DNA of 38,872 bases, from positions 1-38,872 of the forward strand of contig NZ_FNBU01000025.1 of NCBI RefSeq assembly GCF_900102435.1, read 5' to 3'. The translations under genes and the position numbers were made by a program. The stretch is from Sporolituus thermophilus DSM 23256 (GTDB lineage Bacteria > Bacillota > Negativicutes > Sporomusales > Thermosinaceae). Of this stretch, positions 16,073-23,786 are shown piece after piece; the stretch's first letter is position 1, and every line of letters begins with the position of its first letter. The notes below the pieces were generated by a model. That model was not told the DNA's origin and did no database searches. It was given only the letters and a program-made list of their open reading frames with translations.

Positions 16073-16939
16073 TTATATTTTCGCCACCAGCTTCCCGGTA
16101 TCAGCGATGTGCCGGTTAAGGCCGAGGTCGGCCGGCGCAAGGCCAAGGGCCAGACCAATCAGCTGGGCGAGGTGCAGGACGGGCATTTCCCGGTCACCGC
16201 CCACGGCTTGGCGGCCTTCGGGCTGGTACATGTCAAGCTGCATCTGACAGAGCGGGCACGGCGTCACGATACAGTCCGCTCCTGCGAAAGCCGCGCTTTG
16301 GTTGGTGGTCCCCGTAATCTTCATCACGTCTTTTTCGGCCGTGAAAACAGCGTGGAACCCGCAGCACTGCAGTTTGGCCGTGAAGTCGACCGGCGTAGCG
16401 CCGAGCGCGCGGATCAGCGTCTCCAGCGACTTAGGGTTGGCGTAATCCTCGAAGTTCATGACCGTCGGCGGCCGCAGGATATGGCAGCCGTAATAGCCGG
16501 CCACCTTAAGGTTTTTGAGCGGCCGCTTAACTTTGGCCTTCAGTTTTTCCACGCCATAGTCGCGGATAAGCGCCCATAAGAGATGGGTGACTTCGGCTGT
16601 CCCTTTATATTCAAGGCCGGCTTGGGCTAAAAAGCCGTTGATTTTTTCTTTTTGGCCGTTGTCCAGTTTGGCCTTGGCCTGACGCAACATGAGGGTACAG
16701 GTGTTGCATACCGTGAGCAGGGGCAAACCCAGCTTTTCCGCCAAGACAAGGTTACGGGCATTCACGGCCAGGGCGGCCGTCTCGTTAACATCCTGCAGGT
16801 GCGAGCCGCCACAGCACGTCCATCCTTCCAGTTCGACAAGCTCAATGCCCAGGGCCGCCGCCACCTTTACGGTGGCCAGATAAGCCTCCTTGGCGGCCGC
16901 TTCCAGGACGCAGCCGGGGAAAAAGGCGTAGCGCATCAT
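16073..16939 (-). CDS. sdhE: CCG-domain subunit of fumarate reductase/succinate dehydrogenase (SdhE/MfrE, HdrB-like)
   Basis: Electron-transfer subunit, 288 aa, with two cysteine-rich CCG domains: Cys10, Cys42-Cys43-Gly, Cys78, Cys81 and Cys152, Cys192-Cys193-Gly, Cys228, Cys231. These fit the CX31-39CCGX34CXXC pattern that binds unusual iron-sulfur clusters in heterodisulfide reductase HdrB. In SdhABE/MfrABE enzymes this subunit replaces the membrane anchor cytochrome b subunits and handles quinol or thiol electrons. No transmembrane helix is visible. Its ATG overlaps the end of sdhB, so the three subunits are made together. Either of two adjacent ATGs could be the start. Whether the donor is menaquinol or a thiol cannot be told from the sequence. 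Confidence 0.9.
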   Translation of the reverse strand: MMRYAFFPGCVLEAAAKEAYLATVKVAAALGIELVELEGWTCCGGSHLQDVNETAALAVNARNLVLAEKLGLPLLTVCNTCTLMLRQAKAKLDNGQKEKINGFLAQAGLEYKGTAEVTHLLWALIRDYGVEKLKAKVKRPLKNLKVAGYYGCHILRPPTVMNFEDYANPKSLETLIRALGATPVDFTAKLQCCGFHAVFTAEKDVMKITGTTNQSAAFAGADCIVTPCPLCQMQLDMYQPEGRQAVGGDREMPVLHLAQLIGLALGLAPADLGLNRHIADTGKLVAKI

Positions 16940-17886
16940 TTTTCGGCCTCCTCTACTGCTTTGATGATGGCGCGGACTTGTTCAATGCCTTTCACCGGCT
17001 TGGGGAAATGAAAAGGATTTAACTTGCCTTTCCGCAGCAGGCGCAAGGCGAAGGGCAGACGCTTAGCCGACTTGACCACGCCTTCGGTCCGCAAGGCCAG
17101 CAGCATTTCGTTCAGGCGGCCCGTGTCCTTGATATCCTTGAGGAAAGCCACGGCGTGACGGGCGCCGGGGTTGTCCGGGAGGCGCCGCTTAATAGAGAGC
17201 TGGCGCAGTTTGGCGATTTCCTGGCCGGGAGCAACCTTTTTCGGGCATTTGGTGACGCACTCGACGCAGTGCATGCACTTCCACAGCCCCTTGTTAAAGG
17301 TAGCCTCAAGCCGCTCCTGGCTCGCCTTGTCACGGGAATCGGCGACAAACTTGCCGGCCTTGGCGTAGATGAACGGCTCATAGAAATCGCTGTCGTCAGC
17401 CGACAGTTTGCTGCACTCGGACGCGCAGGCGCCACAGAGGATGCAGCCGGCCTGGGTATCAATCTTTTTAAAATCCGCCGGCGTTTGGCGGCACCCCGTT
17501 TGGGGCGAAAATACATCGTGAGGAATGAGCCACGGCTTGACTTCCGCCAACCGCTCGGCCTTGGGCTCCCAGTCCACCACCAGGTCGCGGATGACTTTAA
17601 AGTTAGCCAGGGGCTGAATTAGCAGCGTATCGGTATCGTACCGCTTCAGCACCGCATCCAGCGGGGTTTCACAGGCCAGCATGGCCTGACCGTTGACCCG
17701 GACGGCGCAAGCGCCGCACACCGCCGAACGACAAGCAGCGGTAAAGGTAAGCGTCGGGTCGATTTCTTCTTTAATCTTAATAAGCCCCCACAGAATGGTC
17801 TTACCGGGCTCATGTTCAAACTGATATTCCTGCAGATAGCTTTTTTCGCCATCAAATCGTTCGATTTTATAAGTTATTTTGCCCAT
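16936..17886 (-). CDS. sdhB: Fumarate reductase/succinate dehydrogenase iron-sulfur subunit
   Basis: Iron-sulfur subunit, 316 aa, longer than the usual 240-250 because of an extra C-terminal tail of about 80 residues. The ferredoxin-like domain has CRSAVCGAC plus Cys72 for the [2Fe-2S] cluster. The C-terminal domain has Cys148/151/154/158 and Cys204/207/210/214. In classical enzymes position 207 is not cysteine and the third cluster is [3Fe-4S]. Here it is a full CxxCxxCxxxCP motif, so a second [4Fe-4S] cluster is likely, as known for the CCG-type (type E) enzymes of Acidianus and Sulfolobus. The TGATG overlap with sdhA and ATGA overlap with sdhE show tight co-expression. Confidence 0.92.
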   Translation of the reverse strand: MGKITYKIERFDGEKSYLQEYQFEHEPGKTILWGLIKIKEEIDPTLTFTAACRSAVCGACAVRVNGQAMLACETPLDAVLKRYDTDTLLIQPLANFKVIRDLVVDWEPKAERLAEVKPWLIPHDVFSPQTGCRQTPADFKKIDTQAGCILCGACASECSKLSADDSDFYEPFIYAKAGKFVADSRDKASQERLEATFNKGLWKCMHCVECVTKCPKKVAPGQEIAKLRQLSIKRRLPDNPGARHAVAFLKDIKDTGRLNEMLLALRTEGVVKSAKRLPFALRLLRKGKLNPFHFPKPVKGIEQVRAIIKAVEEAEK

Positions 17887-19598
17887 CAGTATTTCCTCTC
17901 CGCCGGTTGATACTTGGTGACGACTACGTCGCGATAAGACAGCTTATAAGCGTCGCCTTCCTTGGTGACAAGGGTGTGTTTCAGGAAGTTAGCGTCGTCG
18001 CGGTGCGGATAGTCTTCCCGCAGGTGGCAGCCGCGGCTTTCGGTCCGGTTGAGCGCCCCGAGCACGACCGCTTTGGCTACCGTCAACATGCTGCCAAGTT
18101 CGATATAGTTGACAAAGGCAGTATTGTACACCAGGCTGGGATCGCCCACCCGGCAGGACTGATACTCGGCCAGCAGGCCGTCAACCGTATTAAGCGCCTC
18201 TTCCATCTCGGCGCCTTTGCGGAACACGCCCACCTTGTACCACATGGTCTCTGCCAGGCGGTCGCGGATGGAAGCCACCGTCGGGCCGCCGGTACGGGCC
18301 AAGACTTTTTCCCGTTTGGCTTCCCAGGCTTTGGCCGCCTCAAGTACGGCCCCTTCGTTGTAGAAGGAGCGTTCTAGCGCGCACGCCTGCGCGCCTTTGC
18401 CGGCAAACTTGCCGAAGACGACGATATCGGCCAGCGAGTTGCCCCCGAGGCGGTTGGCGCCGTGGATGGAAATGCAGGAGCATTCCCCGGCGGCGAACAC
18501 GCCTTCTACGGCCGTGGCGCAGGTACGGTAGTCGACTACGTCGATGCCGCCCATCGAATAGTGGCAGCTCGGCCGGATAGGAATCGGCTGCTCAATGGGG
18601 TCGACCTGTTCGAAGGCGATAGCCAAGTCACGGATTTGCGGCAGCCGCTCGAGGATTTTTTCCCGGCCGAGATGACGGAGGTCAAGCAGCACATAGGCGC
18701 TCATCCCCGTGCCGCCAAACCCGCGGCCTTCCTTGATTTCCGTTTCGATGGCCTGGGACACCAGGTCGCGGGTGGCCAGTTCCATCTTTTCCGGCGCGTA
18801 GCGCTGCATGAAGCGCTCGCCTTTGTTATTGATAAGGTAACCACCCTCGCCACGGGAGGCTTCCGACATCAGGATGCCGGTGCCGGCCAGGCCGGTGGGG
18901 TGAAACTGGACGAATTCGGGGTCTTTGAGGGCGATGCCGGCATTGAGGCAAGCCGCCATCCCGTCGCCGGTCGAAGCAAAGGGGTTGGTGGTGCGCAACC
19001 AGTACATCCGGCCGGCGCCGCCGGTGGCCATGACCACGGCTTTCGCCGCAATGGGCACGATGCGGCCGGTCTTGAGCTCCAGCGCCACCACGCCGCACAG
19101 CTTGCCGTTATCGACTACCAGTTGCAGCAGGTACCATTCCGATAGCACCTTGACTTTATATTTCAGACACTGCTCATACAGTGTATGAAGAATGACATGG
19201 CCGGTCTTGTCGGCCGAATAGCAGGTGCGCGGCGAGGAAGCGCCGCCGAAGTTGCGCTGGGCGATACGGCCTTCTTTATCCCGGGAAAAAGGCACGCCAA
19301 AATAATCGAGTTCGCGAATACAGTCAGGGGCATTGGTGACGAAAAATTCGACGGCATCCTGGTCGCCCAGGTAGTCGCTGCCTTTAACGGTATCAAAAAA
19401 ATGTTTTTCAACCGAGTCATTGGGATCGGCATTCTTCAGCGCCCCGTTGATGCCGCCCTGAGCACAGCCGGTGGCCGAACGGGTGGGAAACATCTTGGTC
19501 ATCAGCGCGACGCTGCCGCCGCCCTGCCGGCTGGCCTCCAAAGCCGCCCGCATGCCGGCGCCGCCGCTGCCGATTACAAGGACGTCAAACTTTAGCAT
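17886..19598 (-). CDS. sdhA: Fumarate reductase/succinate dehydrogenase flavoprotein subunit
   Basis: Catalytic flavoprotein, 570 aa, interconverting fumarate and succinate. The FAD site VIGSGGAGMRAA, the substrate region FHPTGLAGTG with SRGEGG, CHYSMGGID and ESRGCHLREDYPHRDD are all present and align with E. coli SdhA. The residue that carries covalent FAD in E. coli (FPTRSHTVSAQGG) is Ala42 here (FPTRSATGCAQGG), so the flavin is probably bound non-covalently. Loss of this link in E. coli fumarate reductase favours fumarate reduction over succinate oxidation. No signal peptide, so the active site faces the cytoplasm. The ATG has GAGGTG upstream. It lies 34 nt after fumB in the same operon. 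Confidence 0.95.
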   Translation of the reverse strand: MLKFDVLVIGSGGAGMRAALEASRQGGGSVALMTKMFPTRSATGCAQGGINGALKNADPNDSVEKHFFDTVKGSDYLGDQDAVEFFVTNAPDCIRELDYFGVPFSRDKEGRIAQRNFGGASSPRTCYSADKTGHVILHTLYEQCLKYKVKVLSEWYLLQLVVDNGKLCGVVALELKTGRIVPIAAKAVVMATGGAGRMYWLRTTNPFASTGDGMAACLNAGIALKDPEFVQFHPTGLAGTGILMSEASRGEGGYLINNKGERFMQRYAPEKMELATRDLVSQAIETEIKEGRGFGGTGMSAYVLLDLRHLGREKILERLPQIRDLAIAFEQVDPIEQPIPIRPSCHYSMGGIDVVDYRTCATAVEGVFAAGECSCISIHGANRLGGNSLADIVVFGKFAGKGAQACALERSFYNEGAVLEAAKAWEAKREKVLARTGGPTVASIRDRLAETMWYKVGVFRKGAEMEEALNTVDGLLAEYQSCRVGDPSLVYNTAFVNYIELGSMLTVAKAVVLGALNRTESRGCHLREDYPHRDDANFLKHTLVTKEGDAYKLSYRDVVVTKYQPAERKY

Positions 19599-19632
19599 AT
19601 GTCACCTCAATCTAAGTTTGATTAGTTGTCAT

Positions 19633-20191
19633 TTAGTCCTGGCGGTATTGTTTCTGGCCTTCCTCATAGAAATTGCGGCCCTGGCTGTCGATGGCCACAA
19701 TCACCGGGAAATCCTCTACCTCGGCCGCGGCCAGCGCTTCCGGCCCAAGGTCTTCGTAGGCGATGACGGTGTACGACTTGATGCGCTTCGAGATAAGGGC
19801 CGCGGCCCCGCCGGTGGCGACAAAATAAACGGCGCCGTGGCGCTTCATGGCTTCCACGACCTCAGCCGAACGGTAGCCCTTGCCGATCATGCCGCGCAAA
19901 CCCTCGGCAAGCAAGCGGGGGGGTATAAGCATCCATCCGACCGCTGGTGGTCGGGCCGGCCGAGCCGATGGGCTCACCGGGCTTGGCCGGGGACGGACCG
20001 GCGTAGTACACGATCTGGTCGGTAAGATCCACTGGCAGTTTTTCCCCGCGCGCCAGCGCCTCTACCATGCGCTTGTGGGCGGCATCGCGGGCAATAAATA
20101 TCGTGCCGGTCAGCAGCACGCTGTCGCCGGCTTTGAGCTGCGCTACCGTTTCTTTCGTTAAGGGGGCAGTCACGCGAACTTGTCCGGACAT
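19633..20191 (-). pseudogene. fumB: Fumarate hydratase class I beta subunit, frameshifted
   Basis: Beta (C-terminal) subunit of the iron-sulfur fumarase that converts malate and fumarate. Reading from 20191, the first 92 or so residues are normal, with LTGTIFIARDAAHKRM and PTTSGRMDAYTP. The frame then shifts at a run of seven C (plus-strand G, 19917-19923). The rest continues in another frame as RLLAEGLRGMIGKGYRS through ATGGAAALISKRIKSYTV to 19633. Removing one C restores a continuous protein of about 185 aa, the normal length. It may be a sequencing error, a real mutation or slippage-tolerant expression. It lies 16 nt after fumA and 34 nt before sdhA. If the shift is real, fumarase activity from this locus would be lost. 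Confidence 0.85.
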
Positions 20192-20207
20192 GGCGGTTCC
20201 TCCTCAC

Positions 20208-21053
20208 TTACAGTACGATTTCAGCATGCCGGGTGGCATGACAGTTGATATTGACGGCTACCGGCAGCATGGCGATATGGGTGGGAAACCATTCGATATT
20301 GACGGCAAGGGCGGTAACCCGGCCACCCAGACCCTGGGGCCCTACCCCTGTTTTATTGATAAGTTCCAAAAGTTCGACTTCCAATTTAGCGTACTCCGGG
20401 TGGTCGTTTCGCTTATCCAGCGGGCGGATAAGGGCTTGTTTGGCCAATAGCGCTGCCTTCTCCATCGTACCGCCGATGCCGACGCCGACCACGATGGGCG
20501 GACAAGGATTGGAACCGGCGTTGGCCACTGTTTCGACGACAAATTTCTTCACGCCCTGCACACCGTCCGACGGCTTGAGCATCTTGAGGGCGCTCATATT
20601 CTCGCTGCCGGCCCCTTTCGGCGCGAGGGTAATTTTAATTTTATCCCCCGGCACGCTGTCGACGTGAATAATGGCCGGGGTATTGTCGCCGGTGTTTTTC
20701 CGGTTAAACAGCGGCTCCTGCACGGCCGATTTACGCAGATACCCTTCTTGGTAACCTTTGGCGACGCCGGCGTTAATGGCCTTGGCCAGCGTACCGCCCA
20801 CAATTTGGACATCCTGGCCGAGTTCGACGAACACTACTGCCAGGCCGGTATCCTGGCACATCGGTTTGTCCTCTTCCCGGGCAATACGGGCATTCTCAAT
20901 AATTTGCGCTAAAATCTCGCGGCCCAGCGGCGACTCTTCCCTCGCCTGAGCCTCCACCAGCGCCTGGTGTACATCGTCGCCGAGATAGTAGTTGGCTTCC
21001 ACGGCCAGTTTGGCGACGGCTTCGGTAATTTTCCCCGCCTCAATCGTACGCAT
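20208..21053 (-). CDS. fumA: Fumarate hydratase class I alpha subunit
   Basis: Alpha (N-terminal) subunit of two-subunit iron-dependent fumarase, 281 aa, a usual length. Cluster cysteines are Cys66 (KPMCQDTG), Cys184 (GSNPCPP) and Cys271 (NINCHATRH), which together bind the catalytic [4Fe-4S] cluster. The ATG follows GAGGAGG by a few bases. It heads the operon fumA-fumB-sdhA-sdhB-sdhE, which would turn malate into fumarate and then succinate, an anaerobic electron sink and a step in propionate formation. The upstream region is shared with the divergent LysR gene, the usual arrangement for a regulator controlling its neighbour. A tartrate dehydratase-like activity is possible but less likely beside fumarate reductase. 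Confidence 0.93.
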   Translation of the reverse strand: MRTIEAGKITEAVAKLAVEANYYLGDDVHQALVEAQAREESPLGREILAQIIENARIAREEDKPMCQDTGLAVVFVELGQDVQIVGGTLAKAINAGVAKGYQEGYLRKSAVQEPLFNRKNTGDNTPAIIHVDSVPGDKIKITLAPKGAGSENMSALKMLKPSDGVQGVKKFVVETVANAGSNPCPPIVVGVGIGGTMEKAALLAKQALIRPLDKRNDHPEYAKLEVELLELINKTGVGPQGLGGRVTALAVNIEWFPTHIAMLPVAVNINCHATRHAEIVL

Positions 21054-21169
21054 ATCCAGCCTCCTCGTCCCCTCGAATGTATTGAGTAATTTTTCACAAA
21101 TAAAAAGTGAGGATAACCCCTTTTTTATCAGTCTATCACCTTTATTTATTAATTTAAAATAATTATAAT

Positions 21170-21183
21170 CTATTATATAATAG
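21170..21183. promoter_or_regulatory. AT-rich palindrome in the fumA/LysR divergent region
   Basis: CTATTATATAATAG is a perfect 14-bp palindrome about 30 nt upstream of the LysR start codon and about 115 nt from fumA. It could be a LysR binding site or part of a -10 box. No clear -35/-10 pair for fumA was found in 21054-21213. Confidence 0.35.
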
Positions 21184-21213
21184 TTTGTGTCTATTGATCG
21201 GGGTGGGGCGCCG

Positions 21214-22095
21214 GTGGAACTGCGCCAACTGGAATACTTTCAAATGGTCAGCCGGCTTGGCAGTTTTACTAAGGCGGCCGAAAAACTGCATGTCGCCCAG
21301 CCGTCGGTAACCAACGCCATCGGTAAACTGGAAGACGAGCTCGGCATCCGCCTGTTTGACCGCAACCAAAAAAAAGTGGCCTTAACGGCCGAAGGGCGGA
21401 TTTTTCAGCGGCGGGTAGATAAAATCCTGCGGGAAGTGGCGGAAACGCTGGCCGAGATGCACGACCTGAAAAACTTAGGCCGCGGAACCATTAAGGCCGC
21501 GGTGCCGCCGATGATCGGCGCCTATCTGTTTCCCAATATCTTTATCAGTTTCAAAAAGGCGTACCCTGGCCTTGACCTGCAGGTCTTTGAAGAAGGGTCA
21601 CTGGCCGCGCGGATGATGATTGAGAGGGAAGAGCTCGACCTGGGTATTATTATCCTCCCGGAAGAAACCGCTGTTTTCCACACCCTGCCCATCGTGGAGG
21701 AAGAAATCGTCCTCTGCCTGCCCCCCGCGCATCCGCTGAGCGGTAAACAGGCCGTTACTTTTAGCGAGCTGCGGCATGAGCCCTTCATTCTGCTCAAGGA
21801 GGATTCATGTCACCGCCGGTTTATTATCGACCGCTGCCGCGAAAGCGGCTTTGCGCCGCGGATCGTATTTTCCTCCAACCAGATCCAGACCATCAAGGCG
21901 CTGGTCGCGAGTGGCGGCGGCATCTCGTTTTTGATGCGGATGGTCGCCGAGGACGCCAAAAACATCACCACCGTCCCTTTGGCACCGGCACTGAAGATTC
22001 GCATTGGCCTGGCCTGGAAAAAGGATAAATATTTATCGAAAGCGGCCCGGGCGTTTATTGATTTTGTCGCCGGTAGGTCAATAAGTCAATCCTGA
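21214..22095 (+). CDS. LysR-family transcriptional regulator
   Basis: DNA-binding regulator, 293 aa. The N-terminal winged helix is standard: ELRQLEYFQMVSRLGSFTKA, AEKLHVAQPSVTNAIGKLED, ELGIRLFDRNQKKVALTAEG. The C-terminal substrate-binding domain has two alpha/beta lobes (about 90-290) that sense a small molecule. It is transcribed away from fumA-fumB-sdhABE and is probably their regulator, with an organic acid of that pathway as inducer (inference). The start was taken as GTG at 21214, since LysR proteins usually begin at this MELRQLEYF-like point and a GGGGTGGGG stretch precedes it; GTG at 21187 is an alternative. Confidence 0.9.
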   Translation: MELRQLEYFQMVSRLGSFTKAAEKLHVAQPSVTNAIGKLEDELGIRLFDRNQKKVALTAEGRIFQRRVDKILREVAETLAEMHDLKNLGRGTIKAAVPPMIGAYLFPNIFISFKKAYPGLDLQVFEEGSLAARMMIEREELDLGIIILPEETAVFHTLPIVEEEIVLCLPPAHPLSGKQAVTFSELRHEPFILLKEDSCHRRFIIDRCRESGFAPRIVFSSNQIQTIKALVASGGGISFLMRMVAEDAKNITTVPLAPALKIRIGLAWKKDKYLSKAARAFIDFVAGRSISQS

Positions 22096-22113
22096 CCCCA
22101 TAGCCATAGCAAA

Positions 22114-22145
22114 GCCGCGAGCACAGCTTATCTTGTGCTCGCGGC
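22114..22145. terminator. Bidirectional terminator between LysR and GT39 genes
   Basis: A 12-bp perfect stem (GCCGCGAGCACA/TGTGCTCGCGGC) with an 8-nt loop lies between the convergent genes, 18 nt past the LysR stop and 3 nt past the GT39 stop. T runs on either side are weak. Confidence 0.65.
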
Positions 22146-22148
22146 GTA

Positions 22149-23753
22149 TTATTTACGTTTATACAAAGTCATTTTCCCATGGCTGGCCACCGGCACAAAA
22201 TTTTGAACCTGCAATTTTGCTTGGAATTGTTGCTGATCGTGAGCGTTTACAATAACATAAGTCGCCGGATTGGTTAGCGTTCGGGCATAAAATACATCCT
22301 CAGGCTCTGTCGGCATGGTATATTTACCTGCCCAGATACCGCGCGGTTCATTGCTTTCCTTACCGGTGACCAGTCGTATTATGAGATAATCACTATAAAA
22401 TACCGCCGACGTTGGGTAATCGCCATAAGACGCAACTATAGCCCCCTCTTTAGGTAGCGCCGCAGCCACTACTTTGGCCGAACGGGTATCAGCATAGCTC
22501 GCAAAGCCATAAACGCTTATAACCAAACTAAGCGCTGCCACCCCTAGGGCTACGGCCGCCGGCATTAGCCGCCTATCGCCCCGGGTCTGCAGCCATATAA
22601 GCGCAATAATTGCCACCCCGCTTAGCGAAGATACGACAAACCAGTCCGGATTTGCTTTTAAATATTTTAGCCCGATGGCAAATCCGGCAAATAATAAACC
22701 GGCAGGTATGGCAAGCCATAACCAGTCAGTCCGCCCGCCGCCATTTTCCATCCGGGCGATATAGCCGCCGGTGACAATTGCCGCCGGAAACAGAGCGGGG
22801 AAAACATAGGTCGGATACTTGGTGGCCATCAAGGTAAAAAAGACCAGAATTACCGCTGCCCATACCCATAAAAACCGCTCATGCATCGCCTGAGGACGGA
22901 CGGCTAAACTGCCCAGGGCCTTTAGGAAAAGACCGGTCCAGGGTAGCAGGCTGAGCGGAAACAATACTAAGTAGTAGTAAAAAACATTGTCCTTGGGATG
23001 TTCGGAAACGGTTGCCCTAATATAATTGTGCAAGCCTAAAAACGTGTTAATAAACTCCGCTCCATGCGCCTTATACATATAAAAATACCACGGCAGCACT
23101 ACGGCGCTGAAAACCGCCATGCCGGAAATAAGCGAAAGTTGCTTAACCAGCCCCCACCGGCGCGAGACCACTATATAAATAGCAACGACTAATGCCGGCA
23201 GGACAATACCGACCGGGCCCTTGGTTAAAACGGCCAATCCGGAACTTGCATACGCCACAATGAACCATTTTTTCCCTTGGCCTGATAACCCTAAATAGAA
23301 AGTGGCCAACGCGACGCTGACAAAGAAGAATAAACAGGCGTCAGTTATAATCATTTTCGCCAGTATCCAAAACTGCAGCGACGTCCCCAACACCATTGCG
23401 CTCAGTATGGCAACCCGCTCTTTGCCATAAAGCCGCCGGACAAACCAGTAGCAAAAACTGACGCTTAACGCGCTAAAAAGCGCCGACGGAAAGCGGGCGG
23501 CAAATTCATTTATGCCAAATAACTTGTAACTAAGGATAATCAGCCAATAAACCATGGCCGGCTTATCATACCAGTATTGCCCGTAAATCCGGGGCGACAG
23601 CCAGTCCCCGCTAAGCAGCATTTCTTTGGCGGTCAGGGCATAATTGGCCTCTACCGGGTCAGTAACCGGGATGGACGCGTTAAAAAACAGATACACCGCC
23701 GCCGCGGCAAAGAATATCATCACCATCGTTGCCAGCCGTTTTATTTTCCTCAC
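22149..23753 (-). CDS. GT39/ArnT-family membrane glycosyltransferase
   Basis: Integral membrane glycosyltransferase, 534 aa, with roughly 11-12 hydrophobic segments. It has the ArnT/PMT hallmark just after the first helix, PVTDPVEANYALTAKEML, with the acidic residues of the catalytic loop, and then GQYWYDKPAMVYWL. Such enzymes move sugars from polyprenyl-phosphate carriers onto lipid A, proteins or cell-surface glycans on the outer side of the inner membrane. The acceptor cannot be told here. The GTG start at 23753 lies 33 nt after the SpoVB-like gene, so the two share an operon and may work together on an exported lipid-linked sugar. The ribosome site is weak; an internal ATG about 9 codons in is an alternative. 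Confidence 0.85.
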   Translation of the reverse strand: MRKIKRLATMVMIFFAAAAVYLFFNASIPVTDPVEANYALTAKEMLLSGDWLSPRIYGQYWYDKPAMVYWLIILSYKLFGINEFAARFPSALFSALSVSFCYWFVRRLYGKERVAILSAMVLGTSLQFWILAKMIITDACLFFFVSVALATFYLGLSGQGKKWFIVAYASSGLAVLTKGPVGIVLPALVVAIYIVVSRRWGLVKQLSLISGMAVFSAVVLPWYFYMYKAHGAEFINTFLGLHNYIRATVSEHPKDNVFYYYLVLFPLSLLPWTGLFLKALGSLAVRPQAMHERFLWVWAAVILVFFTLMATKYPTYVFPALFPAAIVTGGYIARMENGGGRTDWLWLAIPAGLLFAGFAIGLKYLKANPDWFVVSSLSGVAIIALIWLQTRGDRRLMPAAVALGVAALSLVISVYGFASYADTRSAKVVAAALPKEGAIVASYGDYPTSAVFYSDYLIIRLVTGKESNEPRGIWAGKYTMPTEPEDVFYARTLTNPATYVIVNAHDQQQFQAKLQVQNFVPVASHGKMTLYKRK

Positions 23754-23786
23754 CCCGCAGATTTTGTCGCTAATGGCACCTGAACC

